Assembly: GCF_010093595.1 (NCBI RefSeq)
Contig: NW_022985440.1
Coordinates: 1,020,089 to 1,084,088 of the forward strand
From: Mytilinidion resinicola
Lineage: Eukaryota > Ascomycota > Dothideomycetes > Mytilinidiales > Mytilinidiaceae
Length of the DNA: 64,000 nucleotides
Reading direction: 5' to 3'
The number at the start of each line of letters is the position of its first letter. Within the stretch, counting starts at the first letter, position 1. The notes below the pieces were generated by a model that worked only from the letters and a program-made list of their open reading frames with translations, was not told the DNA's origin and did not search any database. Made by a program: the position numbers and the translations under genes. Positions 48,896 to 59,945 of this stretch are shown here, in pieces.

Positions 48896-50353
48896 GATAG
48901 CTGATTTATTTTCTTAAAATGATGTTTGAAATGCTCGAAATGAAGTGATTGAAGAGGCAGGATAGTGATAGGAAAGGATGCTAGACTGTGTCTAAGTCCT
49001 ATATATGATGAAACGAGGCTGAATGCGCAGCCCAGTCCGATCTCATTGGTTCTCCGTTCTCTCGGGATAATAATAGATTGGAACATGTTGGTCCCCGAGT
49101 GATAGGCCAGGTGCATGTCTCGAAACGCTATTACCGAGCGGTGCATGCCGAATATTCCAAGCATGTAGTGCTCCCATAAGCACGGGCTAGGGAAGTGGAA
49201 TGGGGGTAGTCCGAGGCTTAGTGCAGCCAGCGCAACAGATGCAGGCAGTGCTTTTCCAGAATGCCAATCAAAGTAGTATACACGTTATGAATGAGGAAAA
49301 GTAAATGTTGTACTATCTTCTGGAAGCTTGCGCCTCGTCCAAGCCGCATCCTTCGGATTGCTCCCGAGGCCTTTTAGCCCGTAGCACAGACACTGCTAGA
49401 CCGAGTCAGGGATGGACCAGGCCTGATCCCAGTGACAGATCTCACGCTAGCGATGCCTACTCGGCTTCCGACCTCTACGTGGTGTTGTACCGTGTGTTGT
49501 ATCGTGACTTCGTCGTAGCAAAGGGCGTAGATAAGCTGAGTGGCAGAAGACGCCCGAGATGACAGCTGAAGGTCGCGACTCTGGCTCTACACGCCCCACA
49601 GACTCTAGAGCGGTCTTTGGCCTCCTTGATAAGCATCTAAAGCGATCTTCCGCTGACCGATCACGGTGTAGCACAACCTTCTGCGGCTCGACGGCAGCAG
49701 TATGGCTTAGACAAGGCTTGGAGATGGCTCGGACATAGCTCGAGCCGTTGGCCTCTGACTCTCCGCCGCGGCTTTGCACTTGCAACTTGCTATTCTTGCC
49801 TCATGGCCCGTCTGCATTGGGGCCGTCTGCTCCTGTTGACCCGTTTCATCACATTAGAAGGGACCAGCTGTCGGCCACGCCCGTTCAGCCCTAATGGTCA
49901 GGCTGTGGGTGCCTGTCTCAACCAGCACGCCCTCGTTGCGGAGAGGCGGCGGGAAGCTTCGCCCCCAAAGCTGCCCGAACTGCCAGACGCGCCAGAGCAG
50001 CAGCTGTTAAAGTCATCTTGAAATTATCCGTTTCATCTAGATCGCGGCTGTTCCGATCTCCATTATTCGCACCCCAAGTCCCCGTATATACGCACGGCGC
50101 GCAGCCCTGCACTGCAGCCTTGTCATATACGAGATTTCTTATTTCAACCGCCTTTCTTTTGATGCCGCCTGGTCATATGTGTACGTGGGGGAAAGGTAAT
50201 TTGCAGTAATTCCCCGAGTTGAGAATAGGGTTTCGTTCACATCTCCGGGCGCACCACAATCAGCCTAAATCCTACGCCTAGTCTATCTCGGGCATAGACT
50301 TCAACACTTGGAGCCCGTCGCTATTATATCACCTCTACGGGAACTCCATCGCC
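48896..50353. promoter_or_regulatory. Divergent intergenic region, thioesterase-like / regulator-like genes
   Basis: 1.46 kb between divergent starts. Short frames here have no family resemblance; I looked for a zinc-cluster exon upstream of 50,354 and saw none. Confidence 0.45.
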
Positions 50354-52318
50354 ATGGATGTAGACCGGAAGCTCAACAAGGCGCTCGAAGCGGCCAACGA
50401 CGCCATGCAACACCTTTCCGTATCGCCAGATTTTAGCAACTTAGACTACGCGCATATCGATCGATTGCTGGCCAGAGTTGTCGACCTACCTACCGAAGCA
50501 AACCAAAGAAACACGCGCCGCAATCTGCTGGTTGTACGGCAATGGATGGTCCAGAAAGGCGCTGCAGTGATCCTCCTTGAAGTCCTAGGTCAGTTGTTTT
50601 GGAGATTAGGCGAACTGAATGGGAGGCAATTCGAACGATTCAAGGCCGCGCTGGAGAATCAGTCGTCATATCTATCCCTGGTTCAGGACCAACGGGCAGT
50701 GGCAATCGTCGTGCAACGCATCAGGCACATACAAAAGTCCAAATCAGATGCCTGTCAAGATTTCTTAATCGAGCTATCTGATGGGTCGGATATTAAAAGT
50801 GAGCATTCTTTCACCAGCGATTCCGGCTTTCGCGAAGTAGTCAACGACTTCATTAGAACTGAGAGGCTAACTTTAGCAGCGGAATCACCAAGATCAGACA
50901 ATGAGCTCTTGAGGGTGTCGATGAGCAGATCGCCTACCCCTATGCGTCATATGTCTTCACCAGGCAAGGCAGCCATCTGCATGACTAGTCCGGAGCCAGA
51001 ACCAGCGGCTTTTGGCACAGGACTGATCAAATTTCTCCCAAGTTCTTCTTCGACCTTATGGAAGAATGATATGGAGCATCTCCTGATTGAGTTTTGTAAG
51101 CGCTACAAGCTCTCGTAGCTCAGTTCAAGTTAGCTGACGAAAGCAGACATCAATGGAATATGCCCCGGACGCACCCCAACGAAAACATCAAATGCATACA
51201 TCACCCTGCTGCGAACCGCAGATACCTGTCCAAGCACTAGATTCGCCTTACTCAGCCTAAGTGCCTCATATATTGAAGATTATGTCCATGCAGAAAAGGA
51301 GCGTTATCATCAAGCTCATCTATTTTACATGACGGAGGCGCTGCAGTCGCTGGCTCGACAAATCACCGCCGGTGACTCATTTGATGCATGCCTGGCCACA
51401 AGCATGCTATTACTACACCATGATGCAGTCAACAACGTTGAAGAGTCGAATATGTGTTGGTCTGTTCACGCCAGTATCTTCGACACGATCCCACCAAACC
51501 AAATCAGCCCGCTCTGCGACGCCGCTTCATTCATAAGATACCAGCTGATACTCGCAAGAACTTCAAAAACTGGTGCTCAATTACGAAATACCAAGCTACA
51601 CTCACTAGAGACTGCAGAATGGTACGATCTGATTCCTCAAAACGAGACGCAATGCATCAATGGCGTACTCGGCCTCTCGCCGCAGCTTCTTTTCCTCATT
51701 TCCTCCATTACTGCTCTTTCGGCGGACAACAGCAGCTCCATAATGGCTCACAGACACTCTTACGCGCAAATGCAAGACTCGCAGCTCCAGAATTTGCGGC
51801 AATGGACGACGGAGGTGTCAGGTGCAGCACTGGAAATCGTGCTTACCACAGCGGAAACATATCGGCTTGCTACGCAGATCTATCTCAGATGTCGACTATA
51901 TGGGTAAATTCAACCCAAAAAATACTTGAATGAGTTCGAACGCTAATCGCATGAACACAGTTACACTCGCTTCCATCCTGCAGTCACTGAGCTCTCTGAC
52001 GCCCTCATCTCTCTTATACTCTCCATACCCGTTACCGGCCCGTTATATACCGCAATATACCCCATCTGGCCACTCTTTATAGCGTGTTTAACATGTAACG
52101 CCGAGACAAGGGATAGACTCTACCAGCGCGTCGTGCCGATTCGGGAAGGAGACAAGAGCACGCTTCCAGCTGTTCTCCGCCGCATTTCTGGTCTGCGCAG
52201 CTGGCTTGCGCGTCAGAGCCCCGAGATTCATCGTCATGAGGGCTGGTGGGATGAGATGCTAGAGCCGGAGAGCAGTGCTCATGTTATCCACACTGATCGG
52301 CTTTTGTGTTTGGGGTGA
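50354..52318 (+). CDS. Fungal transcription-factor-like protein lacking a visible Zn2Cys6 cluster
   Basis: Model: 50354-51095, 51147-51903 and 51961-52318, 618 aa. Introns of 51 bp (GTAAGC, GCTGAC branch) and 57 bp. The C-terminal two thirds resemble the fungal-specific regulatory domain of Zn2Cys6 factors: NAYITLLRTADTCPSTRFAL, LLSLSASYI, then a run of helices, ending near the HEGWWDEML segment. The N-terminal 140 residues are helical and charged with no Cys6 motif; residues about 150-220 are Ser/Pro-rich. Zinc-cluster proteins usually carry the DNA-binding motif at the N-terminus, so this is either an unusual co-regulator, a truncated factor, or a model missing an upstream exon. A regulator of the neighbouring genes is possible. 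Confidence 0.75.
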
Positions 52319-53416
52319 GATGGTATATGCTGAGGACGCCTGGTGCGCTCCTCATGCTTGCAATTGCTACTCAAGCGTCTCTTTCAATTTCGTTTGTCAT
52401 TTCTGTTCGCCTATACATATTTATCTGTAAATCGTTCGCTGGATAAAACTGCATTGCGAGGATGGGAGGGGCGTTCTACTGCTTTAGGGACCGGGAGATA
52501 TCCACATCATTTTTACATAGACTATCATTATTGCGAACTCGAAACTACTTAATTCATAATACAGTCACGGAGCTTCATATGCATGAACTTGAACAAGAAA
52601 AAGGTTTTGACCAGCACCCAATCGCAGAATACCAGAATCTGGAGCGGAGTCCCACGTAGCGGAGCTCCACTAGCTCCACTTCCCTCCCACTTCACCGCCA
52701 GAAAACCAGAATCCACATGATTAGCCATCTCATCACAACTATCCAGTCCGCTATTCGCACAATTTATCCCGATCCGGAGATCCATGGCTGCAGGGATGTG
52801 ATGCATGCTTATTTTATCCGCGGGGCGATCGGTGAGGCTGGACAAACAACCCCTGCGTCTCACCTCCACGTCAGCCATGCTGCCGGGTCCACGCTTGCAG
52901 CTTGCCGAGTTATATTTACGATCAGCTGAAAGAGGACCGCGGGGCTATTCCGCTAGCCACCTTTTGGGGGTTCGTATGCTACGCAATGTATTGAGTCGGC
53001 CCTATGGTATTGGTTAGTTTAGTGCTTGGATGGTAAGGAACATAGCCTCGACGGGTGGGACCTGTCTCATTGGATATCATTTAGGGGAGAGGCTTGAGGC
53101 TTGGGTGATTGCGTATAGCCGAGAATAGGACGGGATATTTGGAAGCAATCTCACATGATTTGGCTTATGGGCTGGAGGGATCGGGCGAATGCTATCTTTT
53201 GCGTTGAACTGCTATCTGCTTCCTGTATTGCGTCTGTTTCTGCATTTCCTTCCTCTTTCTTTTTTTTTTTTTTCCCCTTTGTTTCTTTCTTTCTATTGTC
53301 AATCATCTAACTAAGCATACCAATATCAAATCTTGTGAACACTCTCCAACACAAGTACTCAATTTCTTTCCCTCTCTCTCTCGACATACTCCATCCTCTA
53401 TCTTCGGAGCCTTAAA
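52319..53416. promoter_or_regulatory. Upstream region of the second P450 gene
   Basis: 1.1 kb, no gene. A T tract (53,262-53,275) and a CT-rich stretch (53,280-53,400) lie before the ATG at 53,417, a common layout for fungal promoters. Confidence 0.5.
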
Positions 53417-55180
53417 ATGGGCTTCATCCACTCCTACCACCTGCCACCCGCCGTATCCAACCTCATCGCAACCTCCCCAACCCTTACCCTCTTAGCCACC
53501 CTCCTCGCCATCAGCCTCCTCACTCGCGCCCTCACCGAGCTCCAGCGCCGCCGCGCCCTAGCCCAAACCACCGCCTCCCTCAAAACCCCCATTCGCATCC
53601 CCTACTGGATCCCCTTCGTTGGCTCCGCCATCTCCTTCGCCCGAGATGTCGAAGGCACGCTCGCAAAAGACCGGTAATCCCCCCTCCTCTGCAAACCCCA
53701 AACCGACCATCCAACCGCGTGCTTACACACCCTCGACAGCGATTCAAGCGGCGACGGCCTCATCTCCTACCGCCTCGGTCCCTCGACCTACTACGTCCTC
53801 AACATGCCCTCGCTCGTGCGCCAAGTCTTCGCGCAAAAAGCTGCCGTGCTCTCGAAGGAGAAGATCCTGTACTGGTTCATGCGCGTCGCGTTCGGCGACG
53901 GCAACGCCGCGCGCACGGAGCACGCCGCCTTCCACGCGAGCCACAAGGCGCTGAACCTCATGCTGAAGGACGATTTCGTGGGCGAAGCGACGGGGAAGAC
54001 GGCGAGGGCGGTGGGCCTGAAGGCCGGGAGCTTGGTCACGTCGAAAGCGAACGGGGGGCTGGAAGCGTGGGAGAAAGCGGGGGGCGTGACGTTCAACGCA
54101 GACGGGAGTGCGGACGCGGATTTCTATGGGTTGGCGGTGCATTATGTGGGCCAGGTGGTGATTGATATGCTCTATGGGAAGGCGTTGATTGGCAACAATC
54201 CGGAGCTGCAGAAGGATTTGTGGAACTTTGATGAGGGGGTGCATCATCTGGTTTCGTCGCTCGGAGCGTTCACGGCGGCTGGAAGAAGGGCGAAGGCGGC
54301 GAGGAAGGCGCTGGTGAAGGCGATGGAGGGGTGGCATAATGCCATGGCTGCGGTGCAGAGGGGTGAGGATCCTGGGCCGGAGTATCAGGAGTTGGATGAT
54401 GTGTCGGAGGTGATGCGGTTGAGGGTGAAGAATTGGGTGGAAAACGGCGCGTCGACGAAATTGCAAACGACGAATGATGTTTCGGTCCTTTGGGGCGTGA
54501 ACGTCAATTCGAACAAGAACATCTTCTGGATGCTGCTCCAGATCTACGCGCAGAGGGAGTTGCTCGCTGATATCCGGGAAGAACTCGTGGCGTATGTGAA
54601 GGTGTCGTCAACTGGCGAATGTGGAGCGAACGGGTTCCCGAAATTAGATATCGATGTCGATGGGCTTTGCAAGAATTGTCCGTTGATCAAGGCGTCATTT
54701 TACGAGACGATGAGGATGAATATGTCAGGGTTGGGGATCAGACAGGTCAACAAGGACCTCATATTGACGGAGTCTGCCGAGGATGCAGCAATGTTCGGGA
54801 AGAAGAAGCCACAATCGTACCGCATCCCCGCTGGAAGTTCGCTCGTTCTCGCCAACGGGACGATGCAGCAGGATCCGCGGATCTTCGAGGAGCCTGACAA
54901 GTTCCGACCGGGGAGATTCATTGAAGGGAACGGTAAAGATGAACCTGTCCGCGTCAATATGAAGAATCTGCATACGTTTGGAGGGGGGTTGTACAAGTGC
55001 AAAGGGCGTTATTTTGCTGAGAAGGAGGTGCTGATATTTGCGGCGAGTATCTTGGTGATGTGGGATTTGAGGCCGGCAGATGGTAGCGATGCTCTCAAGA
55101 TTCCAGATATGGGTCTCGCGGGCGCATCGAGGTCTCCAGTGGCCGACGTCCGGGTGCGGTTGACACGGCGTTACTCGTGA
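53417..55180 (+). CDS. Cytochrome P450, CYP7/CYP8-like
   Basis: Model: 53417-53673 and 53740-55180, 565 aa; one 66 bp intron joins AKDR to DSSGDGLISYRLG. Features: N-terminal anchor (about residues 20-40), proline hinge IPYWIPFVG, an I-helix with WGVNVNSNKN in place of the usual acid-Thr pair, K-helix YETMR, and heme loop FGGGLYKCKGR with Cys506. The heme loop and odd I-helix match fungal relatives of sterol 7-alpha-hydroxylase and prostacyclin synthase, some of which rearrange peroxides or dehydrate oximes rather than insert oxygen. Substrate unknown. It follows the regulator-like gene on the same strand and may mark the right edge of the cluster. Confidence 0.9.
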
Positions 55181-55737
55181 TGTCTTCTTTCAGCGGCGTA
55201 CCAGTTTATTTAGTGTTTATCGTTCTATGATACCTGTATAATTCAAAATAGCATAATCACGTCAGGATGGATTGAAGGAATAATTTTACTCATTCCATAT
55301 AAGCATGTTGGTCTGATTAGCTATTCTGGCGATAGAGCCTTATTCAAAAGCCCAACTGACACAGTCAAGATCAGGCGGAAAGATCGTCGTCAGTAAATCG
55401 ACACTCAAGGCCGTCCCAGCTTGGTCTCGTGATGCGTATTGGTGCAAATGACAGAGATAAAGAGCACAACCTCACTATATGGAGCGTCTGTCAGTTCGAT
55501 TAAATAAGCAAGAGCTGCGATCGAGGATCCGTCGATAATTGCATGATTTATTTCTAGTTTGCAAATGGCAGTATTAGTCGAGACATATCATGGTCACGGT
55601 CACAGAGCAAGTCAAAGAGGGTTTTCCCAGACCACTGATTTCCATTTCCTACATGAACATGGCGAGCTGAGGGACTGGAGAGGGGGGAAGCTAGGACTCA
55701 AGAACGGAATTTGATGGACACAAGATGGCGTCCTGGT
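55181..55737. other. Intergenic region between convergent genes
   Basis: 557 bp between two 3' ends. No frame or repeat recognised. Confidence 0.45.
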
Positions 55738-56128
55738 CTAGTCGACCCTGGCACGCTTAGTCGACCGAAGCGCCTGTGAACATTCACGAGTGAGAGTCAT
55801 CCCCACTTTGTTAGCATCCTTCTTCGCCTGTTCGAGCTCCTTGTCCTGAATCGTGGTCAGTAAATATTCAGAATGAGTCCTGAATTCAGACACGTACCTT
55901 TTCCTGCTTATCGAATTTGGCGTTGATCTCCTTGGCAGCGACCCTGAGTTCTGCATGGTAGGCGGATGGCAGATCCATGCCAGCGAAGGTGATGTGAGTC
56001 CGCAGTACGGCCATGAAGACTGCTTCGAGACAACCGTCGTTTTTCAGGGCCTTCAGAGTGTTACAGTCGAGGACGGTCTGAGAGGCCTTCAAGTGAGGCT
56101 TTCCACAGGCTTTGCAGTAGCGCCCCAT
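55738..56128 (-). CDS. Small 112-aa CxxC protein of unknown function
   Basis: Model: complement of 55738-55845 and 55898-56128; one 52 bp intron (GTACGT, TACTGAC branch) joins KQEK to DKELEQ. The N-terminus MGRYCKACGKPHL holds Cys5, Cys8, His12, with Cys22 close by, which could bind one zinc. The rest is helical and charged, ending in a basic SxKRAR-type tail that might be a nuclear signal. I do not recognise the family. A broken relative lies at 39,047-39,270, which supports this being a real, duplicated gene. Confidence 0.7.
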
Positions 56129-56538
56129 GGTGTCGAAGGTGTTGGGTTTGGATCGTAGTAGGGTGTATGTTATGAAGACAGAAGAAGTTGGTCGGAAACG
56201 GGGTTTTGATCGCCGGGAAATTGGGCTGCTGGATCGAGTTAGCGCAAACGTCATTCTTGGACAAGAAGGTAGGTACCAGGCCGTCATATATACTCACATG
56301 ACCTTGGAATCTTGAAAGTATGTTGAAGCACCTCACAAAGTGGCCGAAGAGCACACACAGACTTATGAAACACCGAGAAAAGGAGATGGTATGTTCACGG
56401 TGAAGATTATACAGTGCCAGGTCAATCATATATACTCTGATACCTACCTAATGCTACGACGCAGTTGAGCCTGAACCTCGTGACAAGCCTCACACTTAGC
56501 CATACTCGTGAACTGGCATTGAAGTGCCTCGTGGCCCC
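56129..56538. other. Upstream region of the 112-aa gene
   Basis: Probably contains its promoter. The frame continues upstream of the chosen ATG for about 50 codons without resemblance to anything, so a longer N-terminus cannot be excluded. Confidence 0.4.
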
Positions 56539-56884
56539 TCACACGCTCTTGCCCATCTTGCTCTCATCGCCTTGTCCATTCTTTTCCATCTGATCCCCCC
56601 TCTGGCTTCCCATCAACTGTCGTTCCTGATCTTCGTTCTGCCCCACTGACTCGTTCCTGCCAAACGCGTCTGCACCACCATGGCTTCCGCCACCGTTCAC
56701 GCCACCACCGTTCACACCGCTGCCGCCCACGCCGCTGCCGTTCAAGGGGCTGCTGTTCAAGCCACTGCTGTTCAAGCCACTGTCGTTTATGCTGCTGCCG
56801 TGTGTGCCCATAATCCGACGCCCCAACACATTCTTCAGCCGCGCTCCGCGCATTGAGGACTGTTGGTGGCTTTTGCGCTCCACT
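56539..56884 (-). other. Gly/Asn/Ser-rich open frame with a 15-bp-type minisatellite
   Basis: An open frame on the minus strand (stop at 56,539) encodes repeated LNSSG / VNGGG units from tandem repeats at about 56,690-56,815. It lies directly after the Cys-rich coiled-coil gene and may be a further exon of it in another frame, but I found no convincing splice join. Confidence 0.35.
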
Positions 56885-57746
56885 TCATCCGCTAAACCCA
56901 CTCCGGAATCTTAGACATTCAGTGAGAATCTTGACCGCTTCCCGATGCTCTACCTTCATCTGCGCCATCTCAGACTCTAGTGCAGCAATCTGTGTTCGGA
57001 GGTGGGTGTTTTCTGCAAGAAGCCATGCAGCATCGAGGGGCTCCGAGCGATTGAGGGTCGGTTGGCTGATGAAGGCAGTGATGCTGTGCTGCTGGGTTAA
57101 GTCGGTGCTGCTTGGTATGAAAGACGAGGCCGTTGTATCGCGGGCCGATAGTAGATTAGGGTGGAAAGTGGGGTTTGCTTGGTACGGGTGACTAGCTCGA
57201 CGGTTGCAGGCCAGGAGGAGGGCCGTAATACGGAGTTCCGTTCTCTGCGAAGCCGAATGGGTATCCTGATGGCGTATACAATTGATATCCGGCTAGAGAG
57301 CCCTCCTGTCTGTCAACAAACGGAGCTGCTGGAGGCACCCCCGGGCCAGCCCTCATACGCTTCGCATGCAGATCAGCTTCCTCAAACGCGTGCTGCCGCT
57401 TCGTCTCATTGCTCTTAGTGAATGATGTGAGTCCCTGCTCGGAAAGCTGAGATCCTACCGTCTCCGCAAATCCCTTTGGTTCATGGCCGATCTTACGTTG
57501 CCACCACTTGCTATTCTTGATGTAGAGCGGGCAAGCAAATCCCTTGTGATTGATCTTGTCCTGGCACCACATGCACTTCCGGGGGCACCAGTAGAAGTTT
57601 TCTGGGCCAGGCTTCCAGCAACAGATGCAGAGGTCTACGCCTACTCTTGGAGGAACGTCGTTGTGGGAGACGAGGGCGTATGTGCGCGGTGGGCCGCGAG
57701 GATTGTTCGGATCAGCGCGTGTGATTGAACGTATATGGGTTTCCAT
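56885..57746 (-). CDS. Cys-rich, coiled-coil protein of unknown function
   Basis: Model: complement of 56885-57191 and 57232-57746, 273 aa. The first part has a Cys-rich module (CICCWKPG, WCPRKCMWCQ, then ACPLY) that looks zinc-binding, followed by a Pro/Gly/Tyr-rich region. The frame then meets a stop at 57,192; a putative 40-bp intron (57192-57231, GTATTA...TAG) restores a frame that encodes a coiled coil (LLAENTHLRTQIAALESEM). The intron is shorter than others here, so a real stop (184 aa), a frameshift, or a sequence error are alternatives. Function not recognised. Confidence 0.55.
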
Positions 57747-57920
57747 CGCGGTGAAGGAAGGTGGAGTGGAGGGTGGAGGAGAATGAGTGGAAGTGTCGTT
57801 GCGTCTGCTCTTTCCTCCGCCACGCTAGTGTCTGGGCACCCATGTCACGTGCGGATAGCGCCGTTGGAGGTGGCCTGGATTGGTATCACACCCATCAAAA
57901 CGGGCAGCTTGCACGTCCCG
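57747..57920. promoter_or_regulatory. Promoter-proximal region of the Cys-rich gene
   Basis: Short non-coding stretch upstream of the ATG at 57,746. Confidence 0.4.
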
Positions 57921-58180
57921 AAAGCTCCTTGAAGGGCTTCAAACGGTGGTGGGAAGGTGTATACAGCTCTATGATGACGTAATATGCCTTTGCTCACGCA
58001 TGGTTCCCTCGGTGAGGCAGTTGTAAACTTTACCTACCAAACCTACTGCGTCCGCCCTTCCACCGCTGTCTAAGGTGGCCTAGAGAGTTATTAGACCAGT
58101 CAAATAAGCCAATTTTCCTTGCATCCAAATGCGTGAAACTGCGCTGAAGCACTTCAAACGGTGGCGAAAGCTTGTACACA
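57921..58180. repeat. Element with two arms of the FAS beta intron MITE family
   Basis: Arms at 57921-57966 and 58131-58180 share CTTCAAACGGTGG followed by GTGTATAC or TTGTACAC. They match the reverse complement of the FAS beta intron arms (GTGTACACC, CTGCTTGG, GTGCTT, then TTTCACG). Here both arms point the same way, so this may be two solo or rearranged copies. Confidence 0.6.
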
Positions 58181-58379
58181 AACCCAATAATCGGCAGGCC
58201 AGATGGACGGCACCGTTTGAGCGAGCCCAATGCTTCCAGACAACTCACAAGATAGACTTACATCGCATACAGTCCCACGAGGCAAAAAAAAAAAATACAA
58301 AAAGAATATCCAAGGAGCAAAACACCACCCCCTTCACCGGTGTGAAGGAGGAGTAGCCACCCCCGAAGGGGTTTCTCTG

Positions 58380-58530
58380 ATAACAGTCGTGACAATGGCG
58401 GGACTCGAACCCGGACCCAAGGCATTCATGTTAGGGGCGAGGGGGCCGGAGGGCCTGGGCGGAGGCGGGCGGAGGCGGAGGAGGCGGGGGCGGTACCACT
58501 GGGGCATTCCTGCTGGTTAGTTGAGATGTG
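58380..58530 (-). ncRNA. tRNA-like 3' part with B box, followed by a GC-rich tract
   Basis: On the minus strand, GGGTTCGAGTCCCG is an ideal B box / T arm. A purine-rich GGCGGAGG repeat tract (about 58,436-58,495 on the + strand) interrupts the place where the anticodon and D arms should be, and no A box was found. Probably a broken tRNA or tRNA-derived repeat. Confidence 0.3.
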
Positions 58531-59945
58531 CCCAAATAACTCAAAACATATACTTAGGCTCCAAGGTCAGAGGTCTGTGCTTGTTATGGTGAGGGCCGCA
58601 CACGTGACCGAAGAGAAACGTCCGCTGCCAGCGGACTCATCTCACCTCAACATACAAAGCTGTACCTATGATGTCGGGCCAAGGAGACCGGCTTATACCT
58701 GGATATCCTCCGCCCTCTTCTAGTCCTACTTCCACCATTTTACCTCCGCAGTCTGGCTTAGATTTCTGGATTTGTAGTGGGGAACTTCGGATGGGGACGA
58801 GCAAGTAGACACGCATACTTGCGTAGACATGTGTTCATCTCATCGTGGCTACAACCACTGCGTATCCTCAAAATCACTATCTCGGTACCAATTAGCATCC
58901 GTATATGGCAAGTTTGGGTTGGGTGCATTGCTTACTTCTAAATCGTTCTCACAACGTCCGCCACGAGTCTAAATAGGGAAAACTGGCTTACGCGCATTCG
59001 ATAGACCATCCTAGTCATATTCTTGGAGGCGTCACAGCTCTTACGTCCGTATAATAATAATACTACTTCAGACATCCTGCTAATGTCGTGTGTACATTCC
59101 TCCTAAGAACGGCCATCCGTACCTTTGCCATGAATGCGGAAGTTGAGGTCGAGACGGCGAATCAAACATGGAGGGCGAGCTGGCGATAATGAAAAGCGAC
59201 CAAGATCAAAGAAATACTACAAACGGCGGCGGAAAATTGCCGAACCTACTACTCAAACCTACAAACCAAGCTGCTCGTTTTGCTTCAGATGTCTCGATTC
59301 CACCGTCCGATGAACATCAGACAATGTTATCTACATAGACACTAATCTACTACGTAAGACTGCTTCCCTCCCACGTCCAACACTCAATCAGTCACAGCCA
59401 CTTAAGTCTCAGAACACTGTCAAGCACACCTCGCTCACGTTGTCTCCGCGATATGGGAAGAGTAAAGAAAGGGCCAACCCGCCAACCAGCCACCCACCCA
59501 ATCCATGCAATTTAACCGCTTGACACCATCCGATCCCGTTCCGATCCCAGGACTCCAGAAGACCACAGCCAATCATGCCCATGCACAAAGAGAACAGAAG
59601 GAAAGCAGAAGTGAGTGAAGAGAATAGAAAATTAGACTAGACTAAGCCACGAATCTACCCTTACCCCCAGTTCAGGTGTCTCGTCTGCCCATATGTAGAC
59701 ACCGTTGAGCCGTGATCCGAGACACCAATAACCGAACGCTTTATGTGTGGAACGAGTGGATTGTATGAACCTGTGACACTGCAGCTCTGGTGGGATGGCT
59801 ACGGGTAAGGCGGTCATGGCGGCAAAGCTTTTGCTGCCAGAATGAAAACAGTCAAAGCCGCTCAGAGGTACCGCCCGTGACATTCGTTGTGATGTAGAAA
59901 ACTGTGTGGAAAGAATAAAACTTCCGAGACGGACGCCCATATCCA
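58531..59945. other. Intergenic region 3' of SIP5
   Basis: 1.4 kb without a supportable gene. Part next to 59,945 is likely the SIP5 3' UTR. Confidence 0.5.

Noticed and set aside
53744..54466. 240-codon minus-strand frame within the second P450
   Set aside because: Antisense shadow of GC-rich codons; Arg/His/Pro-rich without domain features.
56539..56901. Independent Gly/Asn-rich protein gene
   Set aside because: No ATG at its start, low-complexity repeat content, and direct adjacency to the coiled-coil gene; more likely an exon or UTR.
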